Positions 34,675-42,358 of a stretch of 45,154 nt of DNA are shown here, piece after piece. The first letter of the stretch is position 1. The number at the start of each line of letters is the position of its first letter. Under the pieces are notes generated by a model. It ran no database searches and had not been told where the DNA came from. It saw only the letters and a list, made by a program, of their open reading frames with translations. Made by a program: the position numbers and the translations under genes. This DNA is from Flavimaricola sp. (GTDB lineage: Bacteria; Pseudomonadota; Alphaproteobacteria; Rhodobacterales; Rhodobacteraceae), in NCBI GenBank assembly GCA_020629175.1, contig JAHDDU010000019.1:1-45154 (forward strand). The letters run 5' to 3'.

Positions 34675-35276
34675 GTGGTGGCCTCATCATAGGCTTGGAC
34701 GATTTTGGCGGCCTTTGTCCCCACTTCTGCAGGGCGCATGCCGGGTGCAAACAAGGCAGAGCCGATGCCAAACCCATCGCAACTGGCCGCAAGCCACTCT
34801 TTGAAGGTGTCGGGGCCAGCCCCACCCACGGCATATACTTGTGTGCCGTGCGGCAGCACGGCGCGCAGCGCCTGAATGCCGCTGGGGCCGAGCAGTGACG
34901 CGGGAAAGACCTTCAGCCCGTCGGCCCCTGACTTCAGCGCCAAAAAGCATTCTGTCGGCGTCATCACACCGGGCCAGCTTGCCATGCCCTTGGTCTTGGT
35001 CGCCACGATCACCCGTTGATCGACGTTGGGGGAGACGATCAGTTTGCCACCGGCCTCATGGACCCGGCCCACATCATCCGTGGACAACACAGTGCCTGCG
35101 CCAATCTCGGCGTCGTCGCCATAGGCGGTGGCCATGGCCTCGATGGAGTGGAAGGGGTTGGGGGAGTTCAGGGGGACTTCAATACGGGTGATCCCAGCCT
35201 CGATGATCGCAGCACAGGTGGCGGCGGCATCTTCGGGCTTTAGCCCGCGCAGAATGGCGATGATGGACCGGGTCAT
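34671..35276 (-). CDS. dgoA: 2-dehydro-3-deoxy-6-phosphogalactonate aldolase
   Basis: A 201-residue class I aldolase of the KDPG/KDPGal family. It splits 2-dehydro-3-deoxy-6-phosphogalactonate into pyruvate and glyceraldehyde 3-phosphate. Key residues are Glu in ITRIEVPLNSPN and the Schiff-base Lys in GADGLKVFPASLLGP; GAGTVLS binds phosphate in relatives. The PLNSPNPF wording favours the galactonate over the gluconate enzyme. It overlaps dgoK upstream and the lactonase gene downstream by 4 bases each. Confidence 0.94.
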   Translation of the reverse strand: MTRSIIAILRGLKPEDAAATCAAIIEAGITRIEVPLNSPNPFHSIEAMATAYGDDAEIGAGTVLSTDDVGRVHEAGGKLIVSPNVDQRVIVATKTKGMASWPGVMTPTECFLALKSGADGLKVFPASLLGPSGIQALRAVLPHGTQVYAVGGAGPDTFKEWLAASCDGFGIGSALFAPGMRPAEVGTKAAKIVQAYDEATT

Positions 35277-36172
35277 ACGGCTCCTTTCAGGCTGGCATAG
35301 GCGGCTTTAAGGCCCGCCAGTGTGGCGGCGTCATTATCAACAAGGATCGCAGGCGCGCCCTGGGTGCCAAGCGCCTGCACATAGACCTCAGCCACCTTGC
35401 CCGCGCCGATCACGGCCAATTGCTGGCCCAGCCAATAGGGTTTGGCCGCTGCGAGCTCTGCCCCGAGCAGGGCTCCGGACAGCCGCGCGCGTGCCGTTTC
35501 CGGGGTAAGGTTGGCAAGAAGGTCTTCGGCCCTGAGCGAGAACAGACGCGCGGCGAGCCGATCGGGCCGTGATAACGCGTCATCCAAAGCCGTCAGAAAG
35601 GCCGCCTCGTCCCATCCTGTGTCGGCCACTGAATGTCGCAGAACCGTGTGCTGCGAGAGGGCCGCGAAGAGATCGCCCGTCATGAAGGTCTGAAAACTGA
35701 CAACCTCGCCTGCGCTGACATGGGCCCATTTGGTGTGGGTGCCGGGCAAGCAAATCACGCCGTCCCATTTGGGGTTCAGCGCCAAAAAACCTGCGATCTG
35801 TGTTTCTTCGCCGCGCATGACATCGGCAGGATTTGTCTGGCAGAGGCCCGCCACGATGTGGACTGTCAGGCTATCAGACGACGTTGTGGCGGGTGTCAGG
35901 GCCGCAGGCAGCGGTGCGCAGGGCACTGGTGTATAGGGCGCCTCCACCCAGCCTTGTCTCGCCCCCACCATGCCGCAGGCGACCACTGTGGTCGGTCCTT
36001 CGGCCCAATCACCCGCCGCATTTAAAAGCGCTGGTTCAAAGCCCTCGGGTGTCAAAGTGGCCATGCCTGCTTTGGATTGGCGCTGGTCCAAAGGTTGACC
36101 GGAGGTATCAATTGCCCAAACGCGCAGATTGCTGGTGCCCCAATCCACGGCAAGCCATGCGATCTCGCTCAC
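35273..36172 (-). CDS. dgoK: 2-dehydro-3-deoxygalactonokinase
   Basis: A 299-residue DgoK, an ASKHA-fold kinase that phosphorylates 2-dehydro-3-deoxygalactonate at O6. The phosphate-binding loop VDWGTSNLRVWAID is at the N-terminus, and FLALNPKWDGVICLPGTHTKW is the family signature. It starts with GTG at 36172, overlapping the upstream dehydrogenase stop (GTGA), and its stop overlaps the dgoA ATG. Confidence 0.94.
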   Translation of the reverse strand: MSEIAWLAVDWGTSNLRVWAIDTSGQPLDQRQSKAGMATLTPEGFEPALLNAAGDWAEGPTTVVACGMVGARQGWVEAPYTPVPCAPLPAALTPATTSSDSLTVHIVAGLCQTNPADVMRGEETQIAGFLALNPKWDGVICLPGTHTKWAHVSAGEVVSFQTFMTGDLFAALSQHTVLRHSVADTGWDEAAFLTALDDALSRPDRLAARLFSLRAEDLLANLTPETARARLSGALLGAELAAAKPYWLGQQLAVIGAGKVAEVYVQALGTQGAPAILVDNDAATLAGLKAAYASLKGAV

Positions 36173-36933
36173 CCTGTCACCGTTGTGCCTGCGTCGATCA
36201 CAAGTGATTGGCTGGTCATCATGCGCGAGATGTCAGATGCCAGAAACAGAACTGTGCCGACGATGTCTTCTGGCTTCATGAAGTCCGTCAGGCACTGCCG
36301 CTGTTTGTAGGCTTCGAGGTTCTCATCAGTTGCCCATTTTTCGAGCTGCTTTTCCGTCAGGACCCAGCCGGGTGCCACGGCATTGACGCGTATTCCGTCT
36401 GGCCCCCATTCCCGCGCAAGCCCGCGCGACATTCCAACGATGCCAGCGTTGGCGGCAACGTAAGGCACCATGTTGGCTGCACCAAACATATAGCTGATGG
36501 AGGAGAAGTTGATGATCGACCCGCCGCCGGCGGTTTTCATCATCGACGCAACCTTTTGGCAGGCAAAGAAGTACGCCTTTAGATTAACCGCCTGCTGCGC
36601 GTCCCAAGTCTCCTCCGTGATCTCGAGCGCATCGTAGCGCATGTCATCTGCGGCGTTGTTGACGAGCGTTGTGACCGGGCCATGTGCGTCCGCGGCGGCG
36701 TCAATTGCTGACTTGAGCGCATCGGTGTCGGTGACATCGCATTGCACGAAGAGCGGTGCATTGCCGGTTTCGTCGGCAAGGGACGCTGCGAATTCCGAGT
36801 AATCGCTGCGTCCCACGAATGTGACGCGCGCACCCTGCTCTAAAAAGCCTCTGGTCAGGGCAGCCCCGATCCCGCTGCCACCTCCGGTGATGAATACCGA
36901 GTTGTCTTTCAGATCATGAAACGTCGCAGGCAT
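36169..36933 (-). CDS. SDR sugar 1-dehydrogenase (probable galactose dehydrogenase) with Asn in place of catalytic Lys
   Basis: A 254-residue SDR related to Caulobacter-type xylose/galactose dehydrogenases: ITGGGSGIGAALTRGF, VNNAADD, INFSSISYMFG and LREWGPDGIRVN-like RGLAREWGPDGIRVN. The operon makes D-galactose the likely substrate, oxidised to the lactone. The catalytic Tyr158 and Ser are present, but the YxxxK Lys is Asn162 (AAC, plus-strand GTT at 36448-36450). First gene of the galactose block, it may share a promoter in 36934-36994 or be read through from soeC. Activity with this change is uncertain. Confidence 0.88.
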   Translation of the reverse strand: MPATFHDLKDNSVFITGGGSGIGAALTRGFLEQGARVTFVGRSDYSEFAASLADETGNAPLFVQCDVTDTDALKSAIDAAADAHGPVTTLVNNAADDMRYDALEITEETWDAQQAVNLKAYFFACQKVASMMKTAGGGSIINFSSISYMFGAANMVPYVAANAGIVGMSRGLAREWGPDGIRVNAVAPGWVLTEKQLEKWATDENLEAYKQRQCLTDFMKPEDIVGTVLFLASDISRMMTSQSLVIDAGTTVTG

Positions 36934-36994
36934 GCAGCAGGCCTCGTGTTAGCGCTATACTTTGTTGCGCCACCACGCCTCAAAACGCAAGGGG

Positions 36995-37876
36995 TCAGAC
37001 CGTGCGTTTTCCGTAGTAGAGGCCCACAACATGCTCGGCCTCTGCAAAGAACAGCCAGCGCGAAGCAAAGACACCAACGATATGGCTGATCACGGCTATA
37101 AGCGCCATGAAATGTCCGGCTCCCGGAAGCAGGATCACCAGAAGTGGGATCGCAAATGCCAAAACCATCGCAAGGATGCGCAGCTTGAACGCATGGTCGC
37201 GGCCAACCTGAAAGGCAAACTCGCGCAGCAGATAGTTCGTGCCCGTATGCGGTGGCTCGAACGGACGCACGCCGCCCATGGTGCCAAGGCCCGTTGCTGT
37301 GGCAAGATTGGTCCCGGATTGCGCCAGCGCCGTGTCTCCGCGCCACCAGACGATCACCTGAATGATGGCCGTCAGAAGGAGGAGCCAGAACGCCTCGGCC
37401 CATTGATTGGCCAGTAAGGCCCCGCCGCTGACGCAATAGCCCATGAACATGGCGGGCGTTGTGAAATGGTTCCAACGCGGGACGGTTTTGAGCTGTGTGT
37501 AGATCATGGCCGTTGTGAACACAGTGCCGAGTGACAACAGCGCGCCGATGACGCCCAGAAAACCCCAGCGGGTGCCAAAGAACACGAGGCCCGCGCCGTA
37601 AAGCGCCATGATCAAGAGAGCGGCAACAGCACAGACCCCCTCGCGGCTGAGCCAGGAGGAGCGCCATTGCGAAAAGGCTTTGAGCGCGCGTTCGGGGTGG
37701 CCCAAGTGCGTGGTCGACGCAATGAGACCGCCGACAGCCAAAAGATACGCGATGGCAAAGAACGCAAAGGCGGTCCAGCCGGTCACAGCAGGGTAGCCAA
37801 ATCCCAGCCAGGCCAGCAGGCCAAAGCCGATGCCCGAGAGCGTCGAAAAGATGATGACGGATGGTGCGGGATGCAT
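36995..37876 (-). CDS. soeC: NrfD/DmsC-type membrane anchor, probable SoeC
   Basis: A 293-residue polytopic membrane protein of the DmsC family, with about eight hydrophobic helices. The ATG at 37876 (MHPAPSVIIFSTLSGIGFGL) is the family start, one base after the soeB stop. Typical segments are THLGHPERALKAFSQWRSSWLSREG and PRWNHFTTPAMFMGY. It would anchor the molybdoenzyme and pass electrons to the quinone pool. The assignment as SoeC rather than DmsC rests on the partner subunit lacking a Tat signal and on the TauE/SafE neighbours. Confidence 0.85.
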   Translation of the reverse strand: MHPAPSVIIFSTLSGIGFGLLAWLGFGYPAVTGWTAFAFFAIAYLLAVGGLIASTTHLGHPERALKAFSQWRSSWLSREGVCAVAALLIMALYGAGLVFFGTRWGFLGVIGALLSLGTVFTTAMIYTQLKTVPRWNHFTTPAMFMGYCVSGGALLANQWAEAFWLLLLTAIIQVIVWWRGDTALAQSGTNLATATGLGTMGGVRPFEPPHTGTNYLLREFAFQVGRDHAFKLRILAMVLAFAIPLLVILLPGAGHFMALIAVISHIVGVFASRWLFFAEAEHVVGLYYGKRTV

Positions 37877-37877
37877 A

Positions 37878-38636
37878 TCAGCGGCCTCCGGGCATTGCGG
37901 TGAGGGCTTTGTCGAGCCAGCCCATGAAGCCTTGTGGCTCGGCTGCAATGGGATCAAGGAATGGCGCAAGGATGTCTACATCCTCTGACCGATCACGCTC
38001 ACGCGGGGGCAGGTATTTGTTGACGGGCTTGGTGCCTTGTTCGGGCATCAGGTCCATGCCGCCGCGTTCAGCTGTCAGAATGCTGACGTTGCTGTCTGGG
38101 TCCGCGAAATCACCAAAGTGGCGGGCGCCTGCGGGGCAGGTGCGCACGCAGGCGGGCACCCGGTCCACTTCAGGCAGGTTTTCATTGTAGATGCGGTCAA
38201 CGCAGAGGGTGCATTTCTTCATCACCTTTTCCTCGGCATCCAGCTCACGCGCGCCGTACGGGCAGGCCCATGCGCAGAGACCGCAGCCGATGCAATCGCT
38301 TTCGTTGACCAAAACGATACCGTCCTCGACCCGCTTGTAGCTGGCCCCGGTCGGGCAGACAGTGACGCAGGGCGCGTCTTCGCAGTGCAAGCAGGATTTA
38401 GGGAAATGCACGAGTGCGGCATGACCTTCATCCGGCTGAACTTCATAGGAGTGCACACGGTTGAGGAAGGTGCCAGACGGCTCTTTGCCGTAGGGATCCT
38501 GATCCGACAGGGGCGCGCCGTAGTTTTCGGTGTTCCAGCCTTTGCACGACACCACGCAAGCATGACAGCCCACGCAGGTGTCGAGGTCGATTACAAGGCC
38601 GAGCTTTTTCTCGGTGCTTTGCGGCAGGGTGGTCAT
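37878..38636 (-). CDS. soeB: Four [4Fe-4S] cluster ferredoxin subunit, probable SoeB
   Basis: A 252-residue electron-transfer subunit of the DmsB/PsrB type. Sixteen cysteines in four groups are visible: CVGCHACVVSC (21-31), CLHCEDAPCVTVC, CIGCGLCAWAC and CTLCVDRIY with CVRTC. No signal peptide is present. It would carry electrons from the Mo subunit to the membrane anchor. It overlaps the preceding small gene by ATGA (38633-38636) and is followed one base later by soeC. Confidence 0.92.
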   Translation of the reverse strand: MTTLPQSTEKKLGLVIDLDTCVGCHACVVSCKGWNTENYGAPLSDQDPYGKEPSGTFLNRVHSYEVQPDEGHAALVHFPKSCLHCEDAPCVTVCPTGASYKRVEDGIVLVNESDCIGCGLCAWACPYGARELDAEEKVMKKCTLCVDRIYNENLPEVDRVPACVRTCPAGARHFGDFADPDSNVSILTAERGGMDLMPEQGTKPVNKYLPPRERDRSEDVDILAPFLDPIAAEPQGFMGWLDKALTAMPGGR

Positions 38637-38776
38637 GCGCGACCTCCGTTCTTCGTAATTTGGTCATTCATCACCACGGGCGCGCGCTCTTCAGCGTCCC
38701 ATGTGGCGATAAAATAGATGAAACTGCCCAGCATAAACGCGATGAAGGCAAAGATGGCGAGGAGTGTCATTTTCAC
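38633..38776 (-). CDS. Tiny single-pass membrane protein inside the soe operon
   Basis: A 45-47 residue protein. A GTG at 38776 overlaps the soeA stop (GTGA), and an ATG follows at 38770. The first half (MTLLAIFAFIAFMLGSFIYF) is one membrane helix; the tail IATWDAEERAPVVMNDQITK is charged. The stop overlaps the soeB ATG (ATGA). The exact fit between two coupled genes argues that it is real. It may be an assembly factor or a small structural subunit of the complex, comparable in size to small subunits of other respiratory enzymes. I know no named family for it. Confidence 0.8.
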   Translation of the reverse strand: MKMTLLAIFAFIAFMLGSFIYFIATWDAEERAPVVMNDQITKNGGRA

Positions 38777-41601
38777 GAGCCCACCTTCTGTGCGAGCTTG
38801 CCCGGTCCTTTGGCGACGGGGGCCTTGATGGGCGGATAGTTGGGCTGGCTCTCGGAGGGGGCCGCAACTTTGGTGATGTTGACGCGCAGGTCGAACCATG
38901 CGGCTTGCCCGGTCACGGGATCAGAGTTGGACCAGCGCATGCCGTCTTGTTGTTCGGGCATCAGCTCGTGGATCAGATGATTGAGCAGGAAGCCCTTCGT
39001 CGTTTCTTGCGCGTCGTCTGACAGGGCCCATGCGCCTTTGCGTTTGCCGATGGCGTTCCATGTCCACACTGTATTCTCGTTGAGGGCGGCCATATGGGCC
39101 ACCGGCACAGTGATGGAGCCGTGCGGAGACGAAACCTTGGCCCAATCTCCCTCGGCAAAACCGTTGGCCTCCCAGATTTTGGTGGGCACGTAGAGCGGGT
39201 TGTGGCCGTGGATTTGGCGCAGCCATGCGTTCTGCGTGCCCCACGAGTGGTACATGGCCATCGGGCGCTGGGTCAGCGCGTGGATTGGAAATTCACCCTT
39301 GGCCTCCAGCGCTTCGGACATAGGCGCATACCAGATCGGCAGCGGGTCCATCGTGTCCTTGATGCGCTGGCGCAGATGCTCGGGCGGCTGTCGCTCGCCC
39401 ACGCCTTCGGCGGCCAGTTGGAAGCGGCGCAGAGGCTCGGAGTAGAGCGTAAAGATGTAGGGTTGTGGCGCATCGTAAAAGCTCATCTTCACGGCCCAAT
39501 CCTGATAGGCCATGTTGAACGGCTTGTAGTAAGCGCAGTCCTCGGGGACATGCTCCATCCAGAAGCCGCCATTGGCGATGTAGCTGTCGAGCTGGCCTTC
39601 GTTGGGTTCGCCGCGGCCGTCTTGCAGACCGTTCTCGCCCATGCGCCACCCAGCCAAAGGCCCCACACCGGGGCGGCGGACGTGGTTGGTAATGTAGTCA
39701 GCGTAATCGGCATATTTCTGGCTGCCGTCTTCGTTGGTGAAGGGGGCAAGGCCAAGACGGGCGCCAAGATCACAGAGCGCGGATTGGAAGCCTTTCACAT
39801 TCCGGTCGGGCTCAATCACCGGCCAACGGATTGCGTCGGCGACGGCATCCGCCTCGCAGATCGGGCGATCCAGCAGCGAGATGCAGTCGTGCCGTTCGAG
39901 ATACGTCGTGTCCGGCAGGATCAGGTCCGCATAGGCCACCATCTCGGACGAATAGGCATCCGAATAGATGATGTGCGGGATGACATAGTCGCCGTTTTCA
40001 TCCTTGTCCGTCAGCATCTTCATCGTGCCATCGGTGTTCATGGAGGAATTCCACGCCATGTTCGCCATGTAGAGAAACAGCGTGTCGATCTTGTACGGAT
40101 CACCGGCATAGGCGTTGGAGATGACCATATGCATCATCCCGTGCGCCGACATCGGGTTTTCCCATGTGTAGGCCTTGTCGATCCGCGCCGCCGAACCATC
40201 TTCGCGCAGGCACAGGTCATCTGGCCCTTGGACGTAGCCCAGATGTGGGCCGTCGAGCGGCTTGCCGGGGGTGACTTTGCAGTGCGGCTTGGGATGGGCC
40301 GTCGTTGGTTTGGGGTAGGGCGGCTTGAACCGCATACCGCCCGGTGTTTCGACGCTACCGATGATGATTTGCAACGTGTGCAGCGCGCGGCAGGTCTGGA
40401 AGCCGTTCGAATGCGCCGAAATCCCGCGCATGGAGTGGAAAGATACGGGCCGTCCGACCATTTTGGAATGCGTCACGCCGCGGAAGTCGGTCCATTCGCG
40501 GTCCAGCTCAATTGCTTCATCAAAAGCGGTGCGAGCAATCTGGGCGGCCAGTTGGCGGATGCGCGCCGCGGGGATGCCCGTACGCTCTGCCACGTTCTCT
40601 GGCGCGTATTGCTCGTCGAGGTACTTTTCTGCCATTTTGTGGAATACGGGCCGATGGGTAACGCCCTTTTCGCGGAGTGTCGCACCAAGATCTGGTTCCA
40701 CGCCCTGACCATTCCAGGGCGCGGTCTTGCCCGTGCGGCGGTCAATCACGATGGGCTGGCCATCCTTGTCCTTCAACAAAAGGCCGAACTCATCCGATTT
40801 CTCATCTTCGTTCACAAGGCAGGACGCGTTGGTGAAGCGGGCAAGGTAGTCGAGGTCGAGCTTGCCGGCTTTGAACAGCAGGTGGATGATCGACAAGATC
40901 AGCAGGCCGTCTGTTCCGGGCGTGATGCCATACCAATCGTCGGCAACAGCGTTATAGCCCGAGCGGATCGGGTTAACGCCCACGACCTTGGCGCCGCGCT
41001 TTTTCACTTTGCCGATGCCCATTTTGATCGGGTTACTATCGTGATCTTCTGCCACGCCGAACAGGATGAACAGTTTGGTATGGTCCCAATCGGGCTGGCC
41101 AAATTCCCAGAAGGCGCCGCCCATCGTGTAGATGCCGCCTGCCGCCATGTTGACGGAACAGAACCCGCCGTGGGCAGCGTAGTTTGGCGTGCCAAACCCT
41201 TGGGCCCAGAGCGAGGTGAAGGACTGTGACTGATCGCGGCCGGTGAAGAACGCGAGTTTTTCCGGCGCGTTTTCGTGCAACGGGCGCAGCCAGCCTTCGG
41301 CGATGGTATAGGCCTCTTCCCACGAGATTTCTTCGAATTCGCCAGACCCGCGTTCGCCCACCCGTTTGAGCGGCGATTTCAGGCGGGAGGGCGCGTTGAC
41401 CTGCATGATCCCCGCGCTGCCTTTGGCGCAGAGGACGCCTTGGTTGACCGGATGGTCGCGGTTGCCCTCGATATATGCGACCTTGCCGTCCTTCATGTGG
41501 ACGTTGATGCCGCAGCGGCAAGCGCACATGTAGCACGTCGTTTTGCGGACCTCGTCCGAGACCTTGGGGGATGTGTCGATGGAGGGTTGATGATGGGTCA
41601 T
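38773..41601 (-). CDS. soeA: Molybdopterin oxidoreductase, probable sulfite dehydrogenase subunit SoeA
   Basis: A 942-residue DMSO-reductase-family catalytic subunit. The N-terminal [4Fe-4S] site is C23, C26, C30 and C58 (TTCYMCACRCG ... GVLCAKG). The likely Mo ligand is Cys in HGGFCSVNMAAG, as in polysulfide/thiosulfate reductase relatives. There is no Tat twin-arginine signal, so the enzyme is cytoplasmic. That fits SoeA, which oxidises sulfite to sulfate, and does not fit PsrA, PhsA or DmsA. The ATG at 41601 overlaps the TauE/SafE gene stop (ATGA). The neighbours (sulfite-exporter family, pta, ackA) support sulfonate-derived sulfite as substrate. Substrate is inferred. Confidence 0.87.
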   Translation of the reverse strand: MTHHQPSIDTSPKVSDEVRKTTCYMCACRCGINVHMKDGKVAYIEGNRDHPVNQGVLCAKGSAGIMQVNAPSRLKSPLKRVGERGSGEFEEISWEEAYTIAEGWLRPLHENAPEKLAFFTGRDQSQSFTSLWAQGFGTPNYAAHGGFCSVNMAAGGIYTMGGAFWEFGQPDWDHTKLFILFGVAEDHDSNPIKMGIGKVKKRGAKVVGVNPIRSGYNAVADDWYGITPGTDGLLILSIIHLLFKAGKLDLDYLARFTNASCLVNEDEKSDEFGLLLKDKDGQPIVIDRRTGKTAPWNGQGVEPDLGATLREKGVTHRPVFHKMAEKYLDEQYAPENVAERTGIPAARIRQLAAQIARTAFDEAIELDREWTDFRGVTHSKMVGRPVSFHSMRGISAHSNGFQTCRALHTLQIIIGSVETPGGMRFKPPYPKPTTAHPKPHCKVTPGKPLDGPHLGYVQGPDDLCLREDGSAARIDKAYTWENPMSAHGMMHMVISNAYAGDPYKIDTLFLYMANMAWNSSMNTDGTMKMLTDKDENGDYVIPHIIYSDAYSSEMVAYADLILPDTTYLERHDCISLLDRPICEADAVADAIRWPVIEPDRNVKGFQSALCDLGARLGLAPFTNEDGSQKYADYADYITNHVRRPGVGPLAGWRMGENGLQDGRGEPNEGQLDSYIANGGFWMEHVPEDCAYYKPFNMAYQDWAVKMSFYDAPQPYIFTLYSEPLRRFQLAAEGVGERQPPEHLRQRIKDTMDPLPIWYAPMSEALEAKGEFPIHALTQRPMAMYHSWGTQNAWLRQIHGHNPLYVPTKIWEANGFAEGDWAKVSSPHGSITVPVAHMAALNENTVWTWNAIGKRKGAWALSDDAQETTKGFLLNHLIHELMPEQQDGMRWSNSDPVTGQAAWFDLRVNITKVAAPSESQPNYPPIKAPVAKGPGKLAQKVGS

Positions 41602-42347
41602 GTAACAGTCCTGATCAGCGAAAGCCCCGCCAGTGCGATCAACAGCACCAAGCAAAACGGTTTATAGAATGGCTCCAGTTTAGGGGTGAATAATCGCTGC
41701 CCCAAGAGCACGCCTAAGGCCACAGCAGGGGCAAGGATGAGTCCACGTGCCGTTGCCGTCCAATCCATGACACCAAACCAGAGCAGAGTGATGAGCGAGG
41801 TCAGTGAACTAACAAAGAGAAACAGCACGAGGGAGCCGCGCATCTGGCGTGCTGGAGCCTCTCTGGCAAGGACATAAAGGGCCACCACCATGCCACCTAC
41901 AGCCGCCAGTCCGGTAGCCAGACCCGCCATAAAGCCGGAGCCATAAAGACCCGGGCGTGTGGCCAAAAACCGCAGGCGGATTTTGGCAAGTTGGCTCGTC
42001 GCAAGGATTAAGAGAATACAAAGCGCGATGATTTTCGACGTCTCGACGGAGACGGCTTGCGTCAGGGCGAGACCAAACGGCACGCCAATGGTCGAGCCCA
42101 CCACCAAACCGATGGCCACGCCACGGTCCGCGTCTTTCCACCCGCCGCGCATCATCAGAGCGCTGGCCGTCATTTCAAGCCACCAGCAGATCGGGATGAG
42201 CGCTTCTGGCGGCAGGATCGCGATGGCGCTGGCCATGACCATCGCCGAGAGGGCGAAGCCAGAAAATCCCCGTACAAGCCCCGCCGCGAAGGCGATGAAC
42301 ATCAGAAGGGTAAGATCGGATTGGGTGAGCGCGAGCGTTGACAGCAT
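41598..42347 (-). CDS. TauE/SafE-family membrane exporter (first copy)
   Basis: A 249-residue membrane protein with about eight hydrophobic helices in two halves, the TauE/SafE pattern (GLVRGFSGFALSAMVMASAIAILPPEALIP). Family members export sulfite, sulfoacetate or related anions. It lies 11 bases after ackA and overlaps soeA by 4 bases, so it is translationally tied to the sulfite dehydrogenase. A role in sulfite export is inferred from this link. A second, different copy lies at the right edge. Confidence 0.88.
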   Translation of the reverse strand: MLSTLALTQSDLTLLMFIAFAAGLVRGFSGFALSAMVMASAIAILPPEALIPICWWLEMTASALMMRGGWKDADRGVAIGLVVGSTIGVPFGLALTQAVSVETSKIIALCILLILATSQLAKIRLRFLATRPGLYGSGFMAGLATGLAAVGGMVVALYVLAREAPARQMRGSLVLFLFVSSLTSLITLLWFGVMDWTATARGLILAPAVALGVLLGQRLFTPKLEPFYKPFCLVLLIALAGLSLIRTVT

Positions 42348-42358
42348 GCCTGATCCGG

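Noticed and set aside
39094-41229. A 711-codon open frame antisense to the molybdopterin oxidoreductase gene
   Set aside because: It lies wholly opposite soeA, whose motifs are certain, and its translation has the Gly/His/Arg-rich look of a mirrored high-GC codon frame with no known domain.
38773-41601. Periplasmic DMSO, thiosulfate or polysulfide reductase
   Set aside because: The catalytic subunit starts without a twin-arginine signal and the operon carries sulfite-exporter family genes, which favours a cytoplasmic sulfite dehydrogenase.
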